A DNA stretch of 64,000 bases from Parapedobacter composti (GCF_900112315.1 NZ_FOLL01000002.1:124001-188000); one strand, 5' to 3'; positions 25,282 to 34,755 are shown, numbered from the stretch's first letter. Notes: generated from the letters alone by a model not told the origin. Numbers and translations are program-made.

Positions 25282-26795
25282 CCTCCAACGCTGTTGTTTT
25301 ACCTTTTATAGTCCACTTGTTTACGGCCATCCTGCTGCTTTTTTTCTGGCGCAAAACCGTCGCTCAGCGAATCATCAGCGTGATGGGTAGTACGCTCGCA
25401 CTGACGGTCGCTATCGGCCTGTTTTCATCTGTATGGAATGACGGTATTCTCACCATGCAGGCCGCTGGGTGGGCTGCACCTTTCGGTATTTCGTTTGTGG
25501 CCGATGTATTCAGCAGCAGCATGGTGTTGCTTACTTCGTTTTCGGGGCTTGCTGTTGCCGTCTATTCTGCCACAGGCATATCACGCGGCCGCATGCTTTT
25601 TGGGTATTTCCCTATGTTCCATTTCCTGTTGATGGGTCTCAACGGGGCTTACCTCACCGGCGATATTTTCAACCTTTACGTCTGGTTTGAGGTCATCATC
25701 ATCGCATCGTTTGTACTGATGAGCCTCGGCGGGCGGAAAGCCCAGATTGAAGGTTCGGTCAAATATATGGCCATGAATATTCTGGCGTCTACCTTTTTCC
25801 TTACCGGTATCGGCATCCTCTATGGTATCACAGGCTCGCTGAATATCGCCGACTTGTCGCTGAAGGTGGGCGCCATGGAAAACCGTAAGCTGGTAGACAT
25901 GACCGCTATTTTCTTTATCGTGGGATTCGGTATCAAATCGGCCGTTTTCCCGCTGTATTTCTGGCTTCCGTCGTCATACCATACGCCGCCATCGGCCGTA
26001 GCGGCCATATTCGGTGGATTATTGACCAAGGTGGGCATCTATGCGCTGTTCCGTATTTTCACGCTGATTTTTGTACCGGATGATTTCCTGAGCAATTTGT
26101 TGATTGTACTTGCCGTACTTACCGTTCTTACCGGCACGTTCGGGGCGGTTATTAAGAACAATATCCGCCGCCTGCTCTCGTACCTGATTGTCTGCCATAT
26201 CGGCTTTATGGTTGGCGGATTGGGCATGTATTCGGAAGTGGCCCTTGCTGGGGCGTTGTTTTACCTGTTTCACGACATGATGGTGAAGACTAATATTTTC
26301 CTCATCGCCGGATTGATACGGAAACTGCGGGGCACCATGAACATGGATAAAATCGGCGGACTGTATGCGGAGTACCCATTGTTGTCGTTGCTGATGGCCG
26401 TTGTCCTGTTCTCGTTGGTGGGCATTCCGCCCCTTTCTGGATTCTGGCCTAAAATCTATTTGTTTGAAGCCGGTTTCATGGACCACCATTATGCTTTGGT
26501 GGCCGCAATTATCATCGGCAGCTTCGCCACGTTATACGTAATCGCTAAAATGTGGGCAAAGGTGTTCTGGAAAAGCCAACCGGAAGGCATAGCAGGTGTG
26601 GAGGACGGATTCCGGCCCATGAGCAATTTCCGGAGATCGTTGCTGGTGGGGCCCATTGTTTTTCTGGCGGCCATTACCTTGTTTATCGGCTTGGGGGCTG
26701 AACATATTGTTACGGTAGTTAACCATATTGTCAGGGAAATGAAAGATACCTCGCCTTATATCCAAGCGGTTTTGGAAATGCATGTATCACCATAA
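25278..26795 (+). CDS. mrpD: Na+/H+ antiporter subunit D
   Basis: 505 residues, about fourteen transmembrane helices, homologous to NuoM/NuoN. GIKSAVFPLYFWLPSSYHTP carries the conserved lysine, followed by FGGLLTKVGIYALFR and LFYLFHDMMVKTNIFL. It forms the second proton-pumping module next to MrpA and overlaps mrpC by 4 bp. Confidence 0.95.
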   Translation: MTSNAVVLPFIVHLFTAILLLFFWRKTVAQRIISVMGSTLALTVAIGLFSSVWNDGILTMQAAGWAAPFGISFVADVFSSSMVLLTSFSGLAVAVYSATGISRGRMLFGYFPMFHFLLMGLNGAYLTGDIFNLYVWFEVIIIASFVLMSLGGRKAQIEGSVKYMAMNILASTFFLTGIGILYGITGSLNIADLSLKVGAMENRKLVDMTAIFFIVGFGIKSAVFPLYFWLPSSYHTPPSAVAAIFGGLLTKVGIYALFRIFTLIFVPDDFLSNLLIVLAVLTVLTGTFGAVIKNNIRRLLSYLIVCHIGFMVGGLGMYSEVALAGALFYLFHDMMVKTNIFLIAGLIRKLRGTMNMDKIGGLYAEYPLLSLLMAVVLFSLVGIPPLSGFWPKIYLFEAGFMDHHYALVAAIIIGSFATLYVIAKMWAKVFWKSQPEGIAGVEDGFRPMSNFRRSLLVGPIVFLAAITLFIGLGAEHIVTVVNHIVREMKDTSPYIQAVLEMHVSP

Positions 26796-26806
26796 AATGA
26801 AACGTC

Positions 26807-27283
26807 ATGGCTAAACAATTTTTGATGAACCTGCTGCTTGCCTTTATCTGGGTAGCCCTGACCGGTGCACTTTATTACTCGAATTTCCTGTTTGGCTTCG
26901 GTGTGGGTTTTTTCCTGATGTGGGTGATGAACCGCGGCGGAACAGACGACCGCTACTTTACCCGCGTACCGAAGGTTATCGGCTTTTTCCTGTACTTCGT
27001 GTATGAAATGGTGAAGGCGAATATACAAGTTGCGTACGACGTGATTACGCCAAAGTATTTTATGAAACCGGGCATCGTCAAATATCCGATGAATGCCAAA
27101 ACTGACTTCGAAATCAATATGCTTTCCACGGTCATTTCATTGACGCCGGGCACATTGATCATCGATGTCAGTGAAGACCGTAAAGTGTTGTATATCCATG
27201 TGATGTACCTCAGGGACAAGGAGCAGTTTATCCGTCAGATTAAGGATGGTTTTGAACGTAGATTATTGGAGGTGATACGATGA
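26807..27283 (+). CDS. mrpE: Na+/H+ antiporter subunit E
   Basis: 158 residues. Two or three N-terminal membrane helices, then a soluble tail with ISLTPGTLIIDVSEDRK and LYIHVMY, characteristic of MrpE. It overlaps mrpF by 4 bp (27280-27283). Confidence 0.93.
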   Translation: MAKQFLMNLLLAFIWVALTGALYYSNFLFGFGVGFFLMWVMNRGGTDDRYFTRVPKVIGFFLYFVYEMVKANIQVAYDVITPKYFMKPGIVKYPMNAKTDFEINMLSTVISLTPGTLIIDVSEDRKVLYIHVMYLRDKEQFIRQIKDGFERRLLEVIR

Positions 27284-27552
27284 CGCTAAGCGGTTATATC
27301 GATTATGTGATTCTACCCATCTTGGGTTTGTCGTTGTTATTGACATTTGTCCGGCTGTTTAAGGGACCGAATATCGTCGACCGGGTTATTGCCCTTGATT
27401 TGCTCATCACCGTCGGCGTAAGCGTCATTACCGTATACAGCATCAGTACGCAGGAGTCGACTTTTATCGATGTGGGGATGATATTAGCCCTGATCGCTTT
27501 TTTGGGCACCATTGCTTTTTCGTATTACTTGGAAAAAAGGGGGAGAAAATGA
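27280..27552 (+). CDS. mrpF: Na+/H+ antiporter subunit F
   Basis: 90 residues, three transmembrane helices. FKGPNIVDRVIALDLL is the MrpF signature, with an acidic residue in the second helix. Overlaps both neighbours by 4 bp. Confidence 0.93.
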   Translation: MTLSGYIDYVILPILGLSLLLTFVRLFKGPNIVDRVIALDLLITVGVSVITVYSISTQESTFIDVGMILALIAFLGTIAFSYYLEKRGRK

Positions 27553-27950
27553 CTGACATTATTATCGGTATCCTGTGCACACTTGGTGCACTTACCATCC
27601 TTATCGCCGCCGTGGGTATCTTACGTATGCCTGATTTTTACCTGCGGCTTTCTGTCACGGTAAAAGCCGCCACCTTGGGTGGCGGATTGCTCCTTTCTGC
27701 CGCGGCAGTTTATTTCACCGACGAAGTTTCGGTAACCACCAAGGCGCTGGCTATTATCTTTTTCTTGATTTTAACCGGGCCGGTTGCGGCTCACCTCATC
27801 GGCCGCACAGCGTATGTCATCGGCACCGAACAGTGGAAAGGGACCATAAGGGATGATCTGACCGGCATGTACCACAAAGATTCCACCGAACCGGGTAGTG
27901 GCGAGAACGCCGAGGAAAACGGGGGCCATGAAGTCCCGCCGGCCAGTTAA
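27549..27950 (+). CDS. mrpG: Na+/H+ antiporter subunit G
   Basis: 133 residues. Three transmembrane helices with GILRMPDFYLRLSVTVKAAT near residues 23-42 and LTGPVAAHLIGRTAYV near 77-92, followed by a soluble acidic tail of about 30 residues. Last gene of the seven-gene Mrp operon; its stop overlaps the convergent lactonase gene by 4 bp. Confidence 0.93.
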   Translation: MTDIIIGILCTLGALTILIAAVGILRMPDFYLRLSVTVKAATLGGGLLLSAAAVYFTDEVSVTTKALAIIFFLILTGPVAAHLIGRTAYVIGTEQWKGTIRDDLTGMYHKDSTEPGSGENAEENGGHEVPPAS

Positions 27951-29059
27951 AACACCAAACATACCGGAGCCCCCACGGCAATGCGGTGGCCGGTATCGTT
28001 CAACAGGCCCGTTGCGGCATCCCGTGCAAAGATGACCACCTCATCTGACTGCTGGTTGGCCACCAGCAAATGCCGGCCGTCCGGCGAAATGACCAGGTTC
28101 CGGGGGCCGACGCCAAGCACGGACTGGTTACTCACCTTGGTCAACTTTCCCGTATCGGAATCCACGGCGTAAATGGCGATGGTGTTTGCGTCGCCCCTGT
28201 TTGATGCATACAGGAACCTGCCATCCGGCGATAATTTAACATCGGCAGCACCATCTTCTCCTGAAAAATCGCGCGCGTTGATGTCGGCTTCCTGGATAGC
28301 CTCCCATATTCCGTTTTGTTGCTGAAACACCCGTATTTGGCCAGCCATCTCCTCTACCAAATAGATAAACCGGCCATCAGCGGATAGCGCGACGTGGCGG
28401 GGTCCGCCGCCCGGTGTTCCCTTGACGAAGGGTTGTCCCGCAGGAACCAACGGCTTATCCGGGCTTTCGGGCCGGTAGTCGTATACCTGAATCTTATCCG
28501 TCCCTAAATCCTGCACGTATACCTGTTTTTCATCTGGACTGAAAAAGGCGGAGTGAACGTGCGGTCCCTGCTGCCTATCAGGGTCAGGACCGCTGCCCTT
28601 GTGCTGGACCAACTGCTTCAGCTTCCCCAAGCGGCCGTCCGCCTGGATGGGGAAAACGCTGATGCTTCCCCCTGAATAGTTGGAAACAATCACATGGGTG
28701 CCTTGCCTATCGGTAGCCACGTGACAGGGATGATCGCCCTGCGTAAGCTGTTGGTTCACCAATGTCAGTGTTCCGGACGCTTCGTCATAACGGTACGCAC
28801 TTACCGCTCCCTGCCCGCCGCCATTTTCGTTTGCGGCATAGACGTACAGGCGATCGGCACTAAGGGCAAGAAAAGAAGGGTTGTCTGCGGCAACCGAATT
28901 TTTAGGCGTAGCCTGTCCGGTGGCCGCATCAAACGTATAAGCGTAAATCCCCTGGCTCTTACCGGTGTTGGTATACGTACCGATGAGCAAATTAAGTTGT
29001 TGTTGGGCAAAAAGTGTCATCGGTAATGTTAACAAACCAAATACTGCCAGTGTTTTCAT
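27947..29059 (-). CDS. lactonase-family seven-bladed beta-propeller (6-phosphogluconolactonase-like), exported
   Basis: 370 residues with a signal peptide (TLAVFGLLTLPMTLFAQ). Blade repeats run throughout, of the type ALSADGRFIYLVEE, KLSPDGRFLYASNRG and VISPDGRHLLVANQ, with GPDPDRQQGPHVHSAFFSPD near residue 152. This is the lactonase (Pgl-like) propeller family. The signal peptide argues for a periplasmic sugar-lactone substrate rather than cytosolic 6-phosphogluconolactone. Together with the next two genes it suggests oxidised-sugar metabolism. Confidence 0.85.
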   Translation of the reverse strand: MKTLAVFGLLTLPMTLFAQQQLNLLIGTYTNTGKSQGIYAYTFDAATGQATPKNSVAADNPSFLALSADRLYVYAANENGGGQGAVSAYRYDEASGTLTLVNQQLTQGDHPCHVATDRQGTHVIVSNYSGGSISVFPIQADGRLGKLKQLVQHKGSGPDPDRQQGPHVHSAFFSPDEKQVYVQDLGTDKIQVYDYRPESPDKPLVPAGQPFVKGTPGGGPRHVALSADGRFIYLVEEMAGQIRVFQQQNGIWEAIQEADINARDFSGEDGAADVKLSPDGRFLYASNRGDANTIAIYAVDSDTGKLTKVSNQSVLGVGPRNLVISPDGRHLLVANQQSDEVVIFARDAATGLLNDTGHRIAVGAPVCLVF

Positions 29060-29063
29060 GAAC

Positions 29064-30119
29064 TTATCCTAACCCCAACAACCGCTTATTACTCTCTTCA
29101 TCGGCCTTTCCTCCTGCGAAATCATCGAATGTTTTCTCCGTGACACGGATAATGTGATCGTTGATGAACACAGCCCCTTCGCGGGCGCCATCCTCAGGAT
29201 GTTTGAGGGCACACTCCCATTCCATCACGGCCCAGCCCTTGAAATCATAGGCAGTCAGTTTACTGAATATCGCCTTGAAGTCCACTTGCCCGTCGCCCAA
29301 CGATCGGAACCTGCCCGCGCGCTCCACCCAACCCGAATAGCCACCATAAACGCCCTGCTTACCCGTTGGGTTAAACTCGGCATCCTTCACATGGAACATC
29401 TTGATGCGCTCATGGTAATGGTCGATATACGCCAGGTAATCCAGGCATTGCAGCACGAAATGCGAAGGATCATACAGCAGGCAAGCCCTGGGGTGGTTAT
29501 CCACCTTTTCCAGAAAGCGCTCATAGCTAACACCATCGTGCAGGTCCTCCCCCGGGTGAATCTCGTAACATACGTCAACACCATGTTCGTCAAACACATC
29601 CAATATGGGGCGCCAGCGTCTGGCCAGTTCCGTAAAGCCGGTATCCACCAGTCCCTGCGGGCGCTGTGGCCAGGGATAAACGGTATGCCAAAGCAATGCG
29701 CCGCTGAACGTGGCATGGGCATCCAGGCCGAGGTTACGGGAAGCCTGAGCGGCGTATTTCAGTTGCTGCACGGCCCATTCGGTACGCGCCTTCGGATTGT
29801 TGTGGTATTGCGCCGGAGCAAACCCGTCGAACAGTTGGTCATATGCTGGATGCACAGCGACCAGCTGCCCTTGCAGGTGCGTAGACAGTTCGGTAATTTC
29901 CAAACCGATTTCGTTGATCATGCCTTTAACATCATCGGCATAGGTTTGGCTTTCGGCCGCCTTCTGGAGATCAAAATAATTAGTTGCCCACGTTGGGATC
30001 TGTATTCCTTTGAATCCCAAATCTTTTGCCCACCGGCAGATGGATTCCAGCGTATCAAATGGGGGAGTATCGCCTAAAAATTGCGCCAGAAAGATGCCCG
30101 GTCCCTTAATTGTTTGCAT
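29064..30119 (-). CDS. sugar phosphate isomerase/epimerase family TIM-barrel protein
   Basis: 351 residues from MQTIKGPGIFLAQFLGD; the frame opens 33 codons earlier but that extension is basic and atypical. It is an AP endonuclease 2/xylose isomerase-like TIM barrel. Metal-site candidates are Glu in CYEIHPGEDLHDG, Asp/His in LLYDPSHFVLQCLDY, His in FHVKDAEFNP and Glu in VMEWECALKHPEDGA. Such enzymes isomerise or epimerise keto sugars or inosose compounds. It lies 4 bp from the lactonase and 40 bp from the Gfo/Idh gene, all on one strand. Confidence 0.85.
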   Translation of the reverse strand: MQTIKGPGIFLAQFLGDTPPFDTLESICRWAKDLGFKGIQIPTWATNYFDLQKAAESQTYADDVKGMINEIGLEITELSTHLQGQLVAVHPAYDQLFDGFAPAQYHNNPKARTEWAVQQLKYAAQASRNLGLDAHATFSGALLWHTVYPWPQRPQGLVDTGFTELARRWRPILDVFDEHGVDVCYEIHPGEDLHDGVSYERFLEKVDNHPRACLLYDPSHFVLQCLDYLAYIDHYHERIKMFHVKDAEFNPTGKQGVYGGYSGWVERAGRFRSLGDGQVDFKAIFSKLTAYDFKGWAVMEWECALKHPEDGAREGAVFINDHIIRVTEKTFDDFAGGKADEESNKRLLGLG

Positions 30120-30159
30120 AGCGTATCGTCTTGTTTTGAATATCAGTGAATAGTTGTAC

Positions 30160-31332
30160 TTATACCGTAAAAGGCGTCCATTTCTCGTCGCTTTCATTGC
30201 TCCGGATAACGCAGTCAAGGAATGCCATTCCCCTTACGCCATCCGCCACCGACGGAAAATCATATTCTCCGGCCTGCCACTCTTTTCCGGCCAATTTCGC
30301 TCCTAACGCCCAGGCAAAGCTTTTATACAGGTTGCCAAACGCTTCCAGGTAACCTTCAGGATGGCCTCCCGGCGTACGGCAGAACGCCGCTACCTCGGGC
30401 GACATGCCCCCGGCTGCCGCGCGGAAAATCTGTGTTGGCTGATCCAGCCACTTCACCAGCAAACTGTTGGGTTCCTGCTGGCTCCATTCCAATCCGCCGT
30501 TCTCGCCATAAACACGTATTTTCAAGGCATTTTCTTCACCTGCGGCCACCTGCGAGGCGATTAACACGCCGCTCGCACCACCATCGAATCGCAGCAGGAT
30601 ATTGCCGTCGTCTTCCAACTTCCGGCCCGCTACATAAGTATACAGCGCTGCGCAGAGGTGCGTGGTACGCTGCCCCGAAATGAACTCCGCGAGGTGCAGT
30701 GCATGCGTACCGATATCGCCCATACAGCCGCTCTTTCCAGATTTGGCGGGATCCGTACGCCATGATGCCTGCTTGTTGCCGTCCTGTTCTGACGACCTGC
30801 TGAGCCATCCCTGCGGATACTCGACATACACCTTACGGATTTTACCCAAGGCACCGTCACGCACGAGCTTCCTCGCCTGCCGTACCATGGGGTAACCCGA
30901 ATAGGTATGCGTAAGCAAAAACAAGAGTCCCGTTTCCGCTGCTTTCTGCTGCAATTGTTTGGCTTCATCCAGATCAAAAGTCATCGGCTTATCCAGTACC
31001 ACATGAAAGCCGTTTTCCAGGGCCATCATGGCCGGTTCGAAATGCACATGATTGGGCGTAACAATACTCACAAAGTCCATGCGCTCCCCTTCTGGCAGCT
31101 GGCGTTCCTGTGCTATCATTTCCTGATAGCTCCCGTATACACGGTGCTCGGGCAGAAAAAGCGCTTCGCCGCTTTCCTTAGACCGTCCGGGATCTGAACT
31201 GAACGCTCCGCAAACCAATTCAATCAATCCGTCCATGTTAGCGGCTATGCGGTGTATTTCACCGATGAAGGCGCCTTTTCCGCCGCCTACCATGCCCATC
31301 CGAAGTTTACGATTGATACTGTTGTTGATCAT
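30160..31332 (-). CDS. Gfo/Idh/MocA family oxidoreductase
   Basis: 390 residues. N-terminal Rossmann fold with MGMVGGGKGAFIGEIHR, then IVTPNHVHFEPAMMALENGFHVVLDKPMTFDL including the conserved EKP-like lysine (here DKP). The C-terminal alpha/beta domain has GCMGDIGTHALHLAEFISG with the usual active-site His. Acts on a sugar or inositol with NAD(P). Probably the first gene of a three-gene unit with the isomerase and the lactonase. Candidate operator repeats lie just upstream (31366-31391). Confidence 0.87.
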   Translation of the reverse strand: MINNSINRKLRMGMVGGGKGAFIGEIHRIAANMDGLIELVCGAFSSDPGRSKESGEALFLPEHRVYGSYQEMIAQERQLPEGERMDFVSIVTPNHVHFEPAMMALENGFHVVLDKPMTFDLDEAKQLQQKAAETGLLFLLTHTYSGYPMVRQARKLVRDGALGKIRKVYVEYPQGWLSRSSEQDGNKQASWRTDPAKSGKSGCMGDIGTHALHLAEFISGQRTTHLCAALYTYVAGRKLEDDGNILLRFDGGASGVLIASQVAAGEENALKIRVYGENGGLEWSQQEPNSLLVKWLDQPTQIFRAAAGGMSPEVAAFCRTPGGHPEGYLEAFGNLYKSFAWALGAKLAGKEWQAGEYDFPSVADGVRGMAFLDCVIRSNESDEKWTPFTV

Positions 31333-31614
31333 AATATGAGAATTTAACTATTAAAACGGAATGTTATCGTTGGCACATCGTTGGTTAACCATCTCCACAA
31401 AAATAGCACTCTTGGCCAAATAAGGAGGACTTTCCGTCAACTATTTTTAGCGTGGCGAATCGTTCACCGCCCCACCGCACACCGTTGAAAGTCAACCCTC
31501 ATAATCGTGAAAATGTGTTAAATTTGGTTAAATAGCGGCACGGTTGCTATCAAATTATGTACATTAGCCCGCAGAACAGCGGCGTTTGGCGCATTATGTT
31601 TCTTGCAATACGGA
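31333..31614. promoter_or_regulatory. divergent regulatory gap between oxidoreductase and PPIase genes
   Basis: 282 bp with no gene. Two ATCGTTGG direct repeats 11 bp apart (31366-31373, 31377-31384) run into a perfect palindrome TGGTTAACCA (31382-31391), close to the minus-strand start: a plausible repressor or activator site for the sugar genes. TAAATTTG at 31519-31526 is a perfect -7 element facing the plus-strand chaperone genes; I see no well-spaced -33 box for it. Confidence 0.45.
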
Positions 31615-32460
31615 ATGGTTAAGGTATGTCTGTTGGCTATTGTCGTCTTTACATCGCTGGTTGCGGCATGCCGCCACGGCGTGAAGCCGCAGCCGGTGGC
31701 ACGATCATATGATAAATACCTCTATCCGGCAGATTTGCAAGGGGTGGTACCCGAGGGCGTTACAGGCGATGACAGCATCCAGTTGGCGCGGGCTTATATA
31801 GAACAGTGGTTACGGCAGCAGGCGTTGCTACATCATGCCCAGCGCAACGTCAACATCAACACGAATCGCCTGGAGCGGCAAGTGGAAGAATATAGAAACG
31901 GGCTCATTGTCTATGAATATGAACAGGCCTTGGTTGGCCAAAAACTGGATACGGTGGTAACCGATCAGCAGGTCCAGGATTTTTATCAAACGCGCAAGGA
32001 ACTGTTCATCCTTAAACAGCCTATCCTGAAGGTATCGTATATACAGCTGAAGAAGGATGCACCGGAACTTGATCGGGTAAAACGCTGGTTTGGGTCCACG
32101 GATTTCAAGGAGCGGGATTTGCTGGAAAAATACTGCGCCATGTATGCTACCCAGTATGCGCTACACGATACCTCGTGGCATTACGTGGATGAACTGCAGC
32201 GGAAAATCCCCTTGTCGGAGATCAGTGAGGCACAATACGGGCAAACAGGCCGAATTTTTGAAATAATTAAAAATAATGAATTATATCTGATAATTTTGCA
32301 CGATTCAAAATTCAGGGATACCCGTTCGCCGATGTCGCTGGTCAGGCATGACATCCGCAACCTGATTCTGAACAAACGCAAAATTGAATTGATAGACCAA
32401 ATGCAAAAAAGCATCGTGAGCGATGCCCGCAAAAAGAACGATATCGAAATATATAACTAA
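31615..32460 (+). CDS. SurA/PpiC-type chaperone-like lipoprotein
   Basis: 281 residues from MVKVCLLAIV, with a lipobox ending at Cys19 (LVAAC). The body is mostly helical, with WLRQQALLHHAQRNV and TVVTDQQVQDFYQTRKELFILKQP, a pattern of SurA-like N-domains. I cannot see a clear catalytic parvulin domain. The stop abuts the next gene's start (32460/32461), so the two are coupled. A role in outer-membrane protein folding is inferred from the neighbour. Confidence 0.7.
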   Translation: MVKVCLLAIVVFTSLVAACRHGVKPQPVARSYDKYLYPADLQGVVPEGVTGDDSIQLARAYIEQWLRQQALLHHAQRNVNINTNRLERQVEEYRNGLIVYEYEQALVGQKLDTVVTDQQVQDFYQTRKELFILKQPILKVSYIQLKKDAPELDRVKRWFGSTDFKERDLLEKYCAMYATQYALHDTSWHYVDELQRKIPLSEISEAQYGQTGRIFEIIKNNELYLIILHDSKFRDTRSPMSLVRHDIRNLILNKRKIELIDQMQKSIVSDARKKNDIEIYN

Positions 32461-33828
32461 ATGAGTAGACATAACTGCATTTTTCTGGTTTTGGCAATCG
32501 TAGGAGCCACCAACTTGGCCATAGGCCAAGAATCGCGGGTTATTGATAAGGTGGTAGCGGTAGTGGGTTCTAACATCATCCTGCAATCGGAAATCGAAAT
32601 GCAATATGCCCAATACCTGGCCCAAGGCAATAAGGCTGACGAGGATTTTAAATGCTATATTCTCCAGCAACAACTCACGCAAAAACTGCTGGCCCAGCAA
32701 GCTGCCATTGACTCCATCGAAGTGAGTGAAAGCGAGGTTGACGACCAGATCAATGCGCGTTTGCGCTATATGGCGAACCAGGCGGGTGGGCAGGAGCGCC
32801 TTGAACGGTTCCTGAACCGGTCGTTGCTCCAATACAAAGAAGAGATGCGCCCCAGCATATACGAACAGATGAAAGCCGGCAAAATGCGGCAAAACATCGT
32901 TTCGGGCATCGATGTGACGCCACTGGAGGTAAAGCGGTATTTTGAATCGCTGGAAAAAGACAGTTTACCTTATTTCAGCACCGAGGTGGAGGTGGGCGAA
33001 GTTGTGGTATACCCACAACTTACACGAGAAGAGAAGCAACGGTTCCGCGACCGTGCGGAGGAACTCCGGAAACAAGTGGTAGAAGGTGCTGATTTTGCAA
33101 CGGTAGCCCGGCTGTATTCCGAGGATAAAGGATCGGCCGCGTATGGAGGTGACCTTGGGTTTCACACCCGTGACATGATGGTGAAGGAATTTACCGCAGT
33201 GGCCTTCCGCTTGAAGCCCGGCGAAATCTCTCCGGTATTTGAATCGGAGTTTGGTTTCCATTTCCTGCAAGTGCTGGAACGGCGGGGCGAGGAAGTTCAT
33301 ACCCGCCATATATTGATCCAAATCAAGCCCACCTCAGCGAGCCTGGACAGGGCCAAAGCGCATATCGACAGCATCTATGGACAGGTGGTCGATAAAAAAC
33401 TCGATTTTTATACCGCTGCAACGCTTTATTCTGACAACAAGGAAACCAAGTACAACGGCGGGATGTTGCTTAACATGGAAAACCAGCAAGGCCGGACAAC
33501 ATTGATCCCCATCGAAAAACTGGATGCCTCAATCTTCACGGCCATTGACACCTTACAACCGGGGCAGTATTCGCGCCCCGCGCAATTTACCGACCATACC
33601 GGCAAGACCGGATACCGGTTTACCTACCTGAAATCGAGGACACCGCCCCACCAGGCTAACCTGGAGCAGGATTTCGCGAAAATCAAGGAAGCTGCCCTTG
33701 ACGACAAGATTAACCGCCGACTGAGCGAATGGTTCGAAAGCCGTCGTAAGGTGACGTTTATCTCCATCAATGAGGCGTATCGTCAATGCGATGAACTGAA
33801 AATCTGGTTGACGGGGGAAGAACAGTAG
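32461..33828 (+). CDS. SurA-like periplasmic peptidyl-prolyl isomerase
   Basis: 455 residues: signal peptide (residues 1-21, LAIG), a SurA N-domain beginning VIDKVVAVVGSNIILQSEIE, and two PpiC parvulin domains. The first has FATVARLYSEDKGSAAYGGDLGF and EFGFHFLQVLER; the second has TRHILIQIKP and TLYSDNKETKYNGGMLL. It escorts unfolded outer-membrane proteins across the periplasm. It forms a pair with the lipoprotein before it. Confidence 0.9.
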   Translation: MSRHNCIFLVLAIVGATNLAIGQESRVIDKVVAVVGSNIILQSEIEMQYAQYLAQGNKADEDFKCYILQQQLTQKLLAQQAAIDSIEVSESEVDDQINARLRYMANQAGGQERLERFLNRSLLQYKEEMRPSIYEQMKAGKMRQNIVSGIDVTPLEVKRYFESLEKDSLPYFSTEVEVGEVVVYPQLTREEKQRFRDRAEELRKQVVEGADFATVARLYSEDKGSAAYGGDLGFHTRDMMVKEFTAVAFRLKPGEISPVFESEFGFHFLQVLERRGEEVHTRHILIQIKPTSASLDRAKAHIDSIYGQVVDKKLDFYTAATLYSDNKETKYNGGMLLNMENQQGRTTLIPIEKLDASIFTAIDTLQPGQYSRPAQFTDHTGKTGYRFTYLKSRTPPHQANLEQDFAKIKEAALDDKINRRLSEWFESRRKVTFISINEAYRQCDELKIWLTGEEQ

Positions 33829-33829
33829 T

Positions 33830-33885
33830 GGTGATGGGTGGTTGGTGATGGGTGGTCGGTGATGGGTGGTCGGTGGATGGTGGAC
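33830..33885 (+). repeat. 14-bp tandem repeat, four copies
   Basis: Unit GGTGATGGGTGGTY at 33830, 33844 and 33858, then a degenerate copy at 33872. It begins immediately after the surA-like stop codon and ends 2 bp before the convergent gene's stop. G-rich on the plus strand. Confidence 0.9.
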
Positions 33886-33887
33886 GG

Positions 33888-34751
33888 TTAGCGTTCAAAT
33901 AGCATTTCAATAACCACGCGCCACTGGAAATCGGGCTGGAGTTGCCATATCCGCACGTAATTGCACATGATTTGGTCAGTTGCGGTAGCTACCTTGGCCG
34001 TACCGTAGGAATAGGCCAGTTCCCCGCTATAAGAGCGACTGGCCACCAACGACTCCGCTTCAATGGCGATATCTTGTTTATCAACGAAAGCAAGGATATT
34101 CTTCTTCCCTACAATCGGCGTATGCCAGGGGAAATAAAAACGGGCATCCTCCGCCACGAATTCGCCATAGGCCACTTCAGCGTTTGACTTTAATACCGCA
34201 GACAATAACTGGTCATTCTGTAAGACAATCTCTTTCCGTTGCTGTATCCGCTCTTTGGTCCTGAAGCGGGTATAGTCCTTATCGTCCGGCTCAATATACT
34301 GGAGATCGGGTTCTTCCTTTCGCCCATGGTGTTCTACTGTTGCCCGAAGGTCTATCTTCCAATTGCCTTTACGGTCGCGCCGCCATACCGCCAAGTATTC
34401 ACCGTACCGCTTTACGGCACCTACCCGCTGGAATGACATCGGGCCGGCCGTCACCCCCCATTCCATGCTTTTCGCTACCGCGGCAAATGTAGGTTTCCAC
34501 GTCAGCACATCCGGAATATTGGGCCGGTTATTCAGGTAGCTCCGGGCCTCCACCGGAGACGGCACAAAAAAAATGGTGTTTTCATCAACCACCGAAAGCA
34601 GCGCAGCATGCGGCCCCACTGTGGCCGACAACCTTGCCGCTGTGCGATCTGCAGCGAGCAAACTTCCCACTTTACCCAATAATTGGGCAGATGAAGGAAT
34701 GAACAGGGTGAGTAAGCAGCCAAGTATGCTAAAGCGGAGCATGTATACCAT
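33888..34751 (-). CDS. exported NTF2-like (SnoaL/DUF4440-type) domain protein
   Basis: From MVYMLRFSILG (34751) 287 residues, with a signal peptide (CLLTLFIPSSAQ). The first part has ADRTAARLSATVGPHAALLSVVDENTIFFVPSP; the second, with AEVAYGEFVAEDARFYFP and an ending WRVVIEMLFER, has the look of a SnoaL/DUF4440 fold. The recorded frame opens at 34883 inside cysS, but the start after the cysS stop is more sensible. Function unknown; export suggests a periplasmic role. I may have the fold wrong. Confidence 0.6.
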   Translation of the reverse strand: MVYMLRFSILGCLLTLFIPSSAQLLGKVGSLLAADRTAARLSATVGPHAALLSVVDENTIFFVPSPVEARSYLNNRPNIPDVLTWKPTFAAVAKSMEWGVTAGPMSFQRVGAVKRYGEYLAVWRRDRKGNWKIDLRATVEHHGRKEEPDLQYIEPDDKDYTRFRTKERIQQRKEIVLQNDQLLSAVLKSNAEVAYGEFVAEDARFYFPWHTPIVGKKNILAFVDKQDIAIEAESLVASRSYSGELAYSYGTAKVATATDQIMCNYVRIWQLQPDFQWRVVIEMLFER

Positions 34752-34755
34752 GTTA

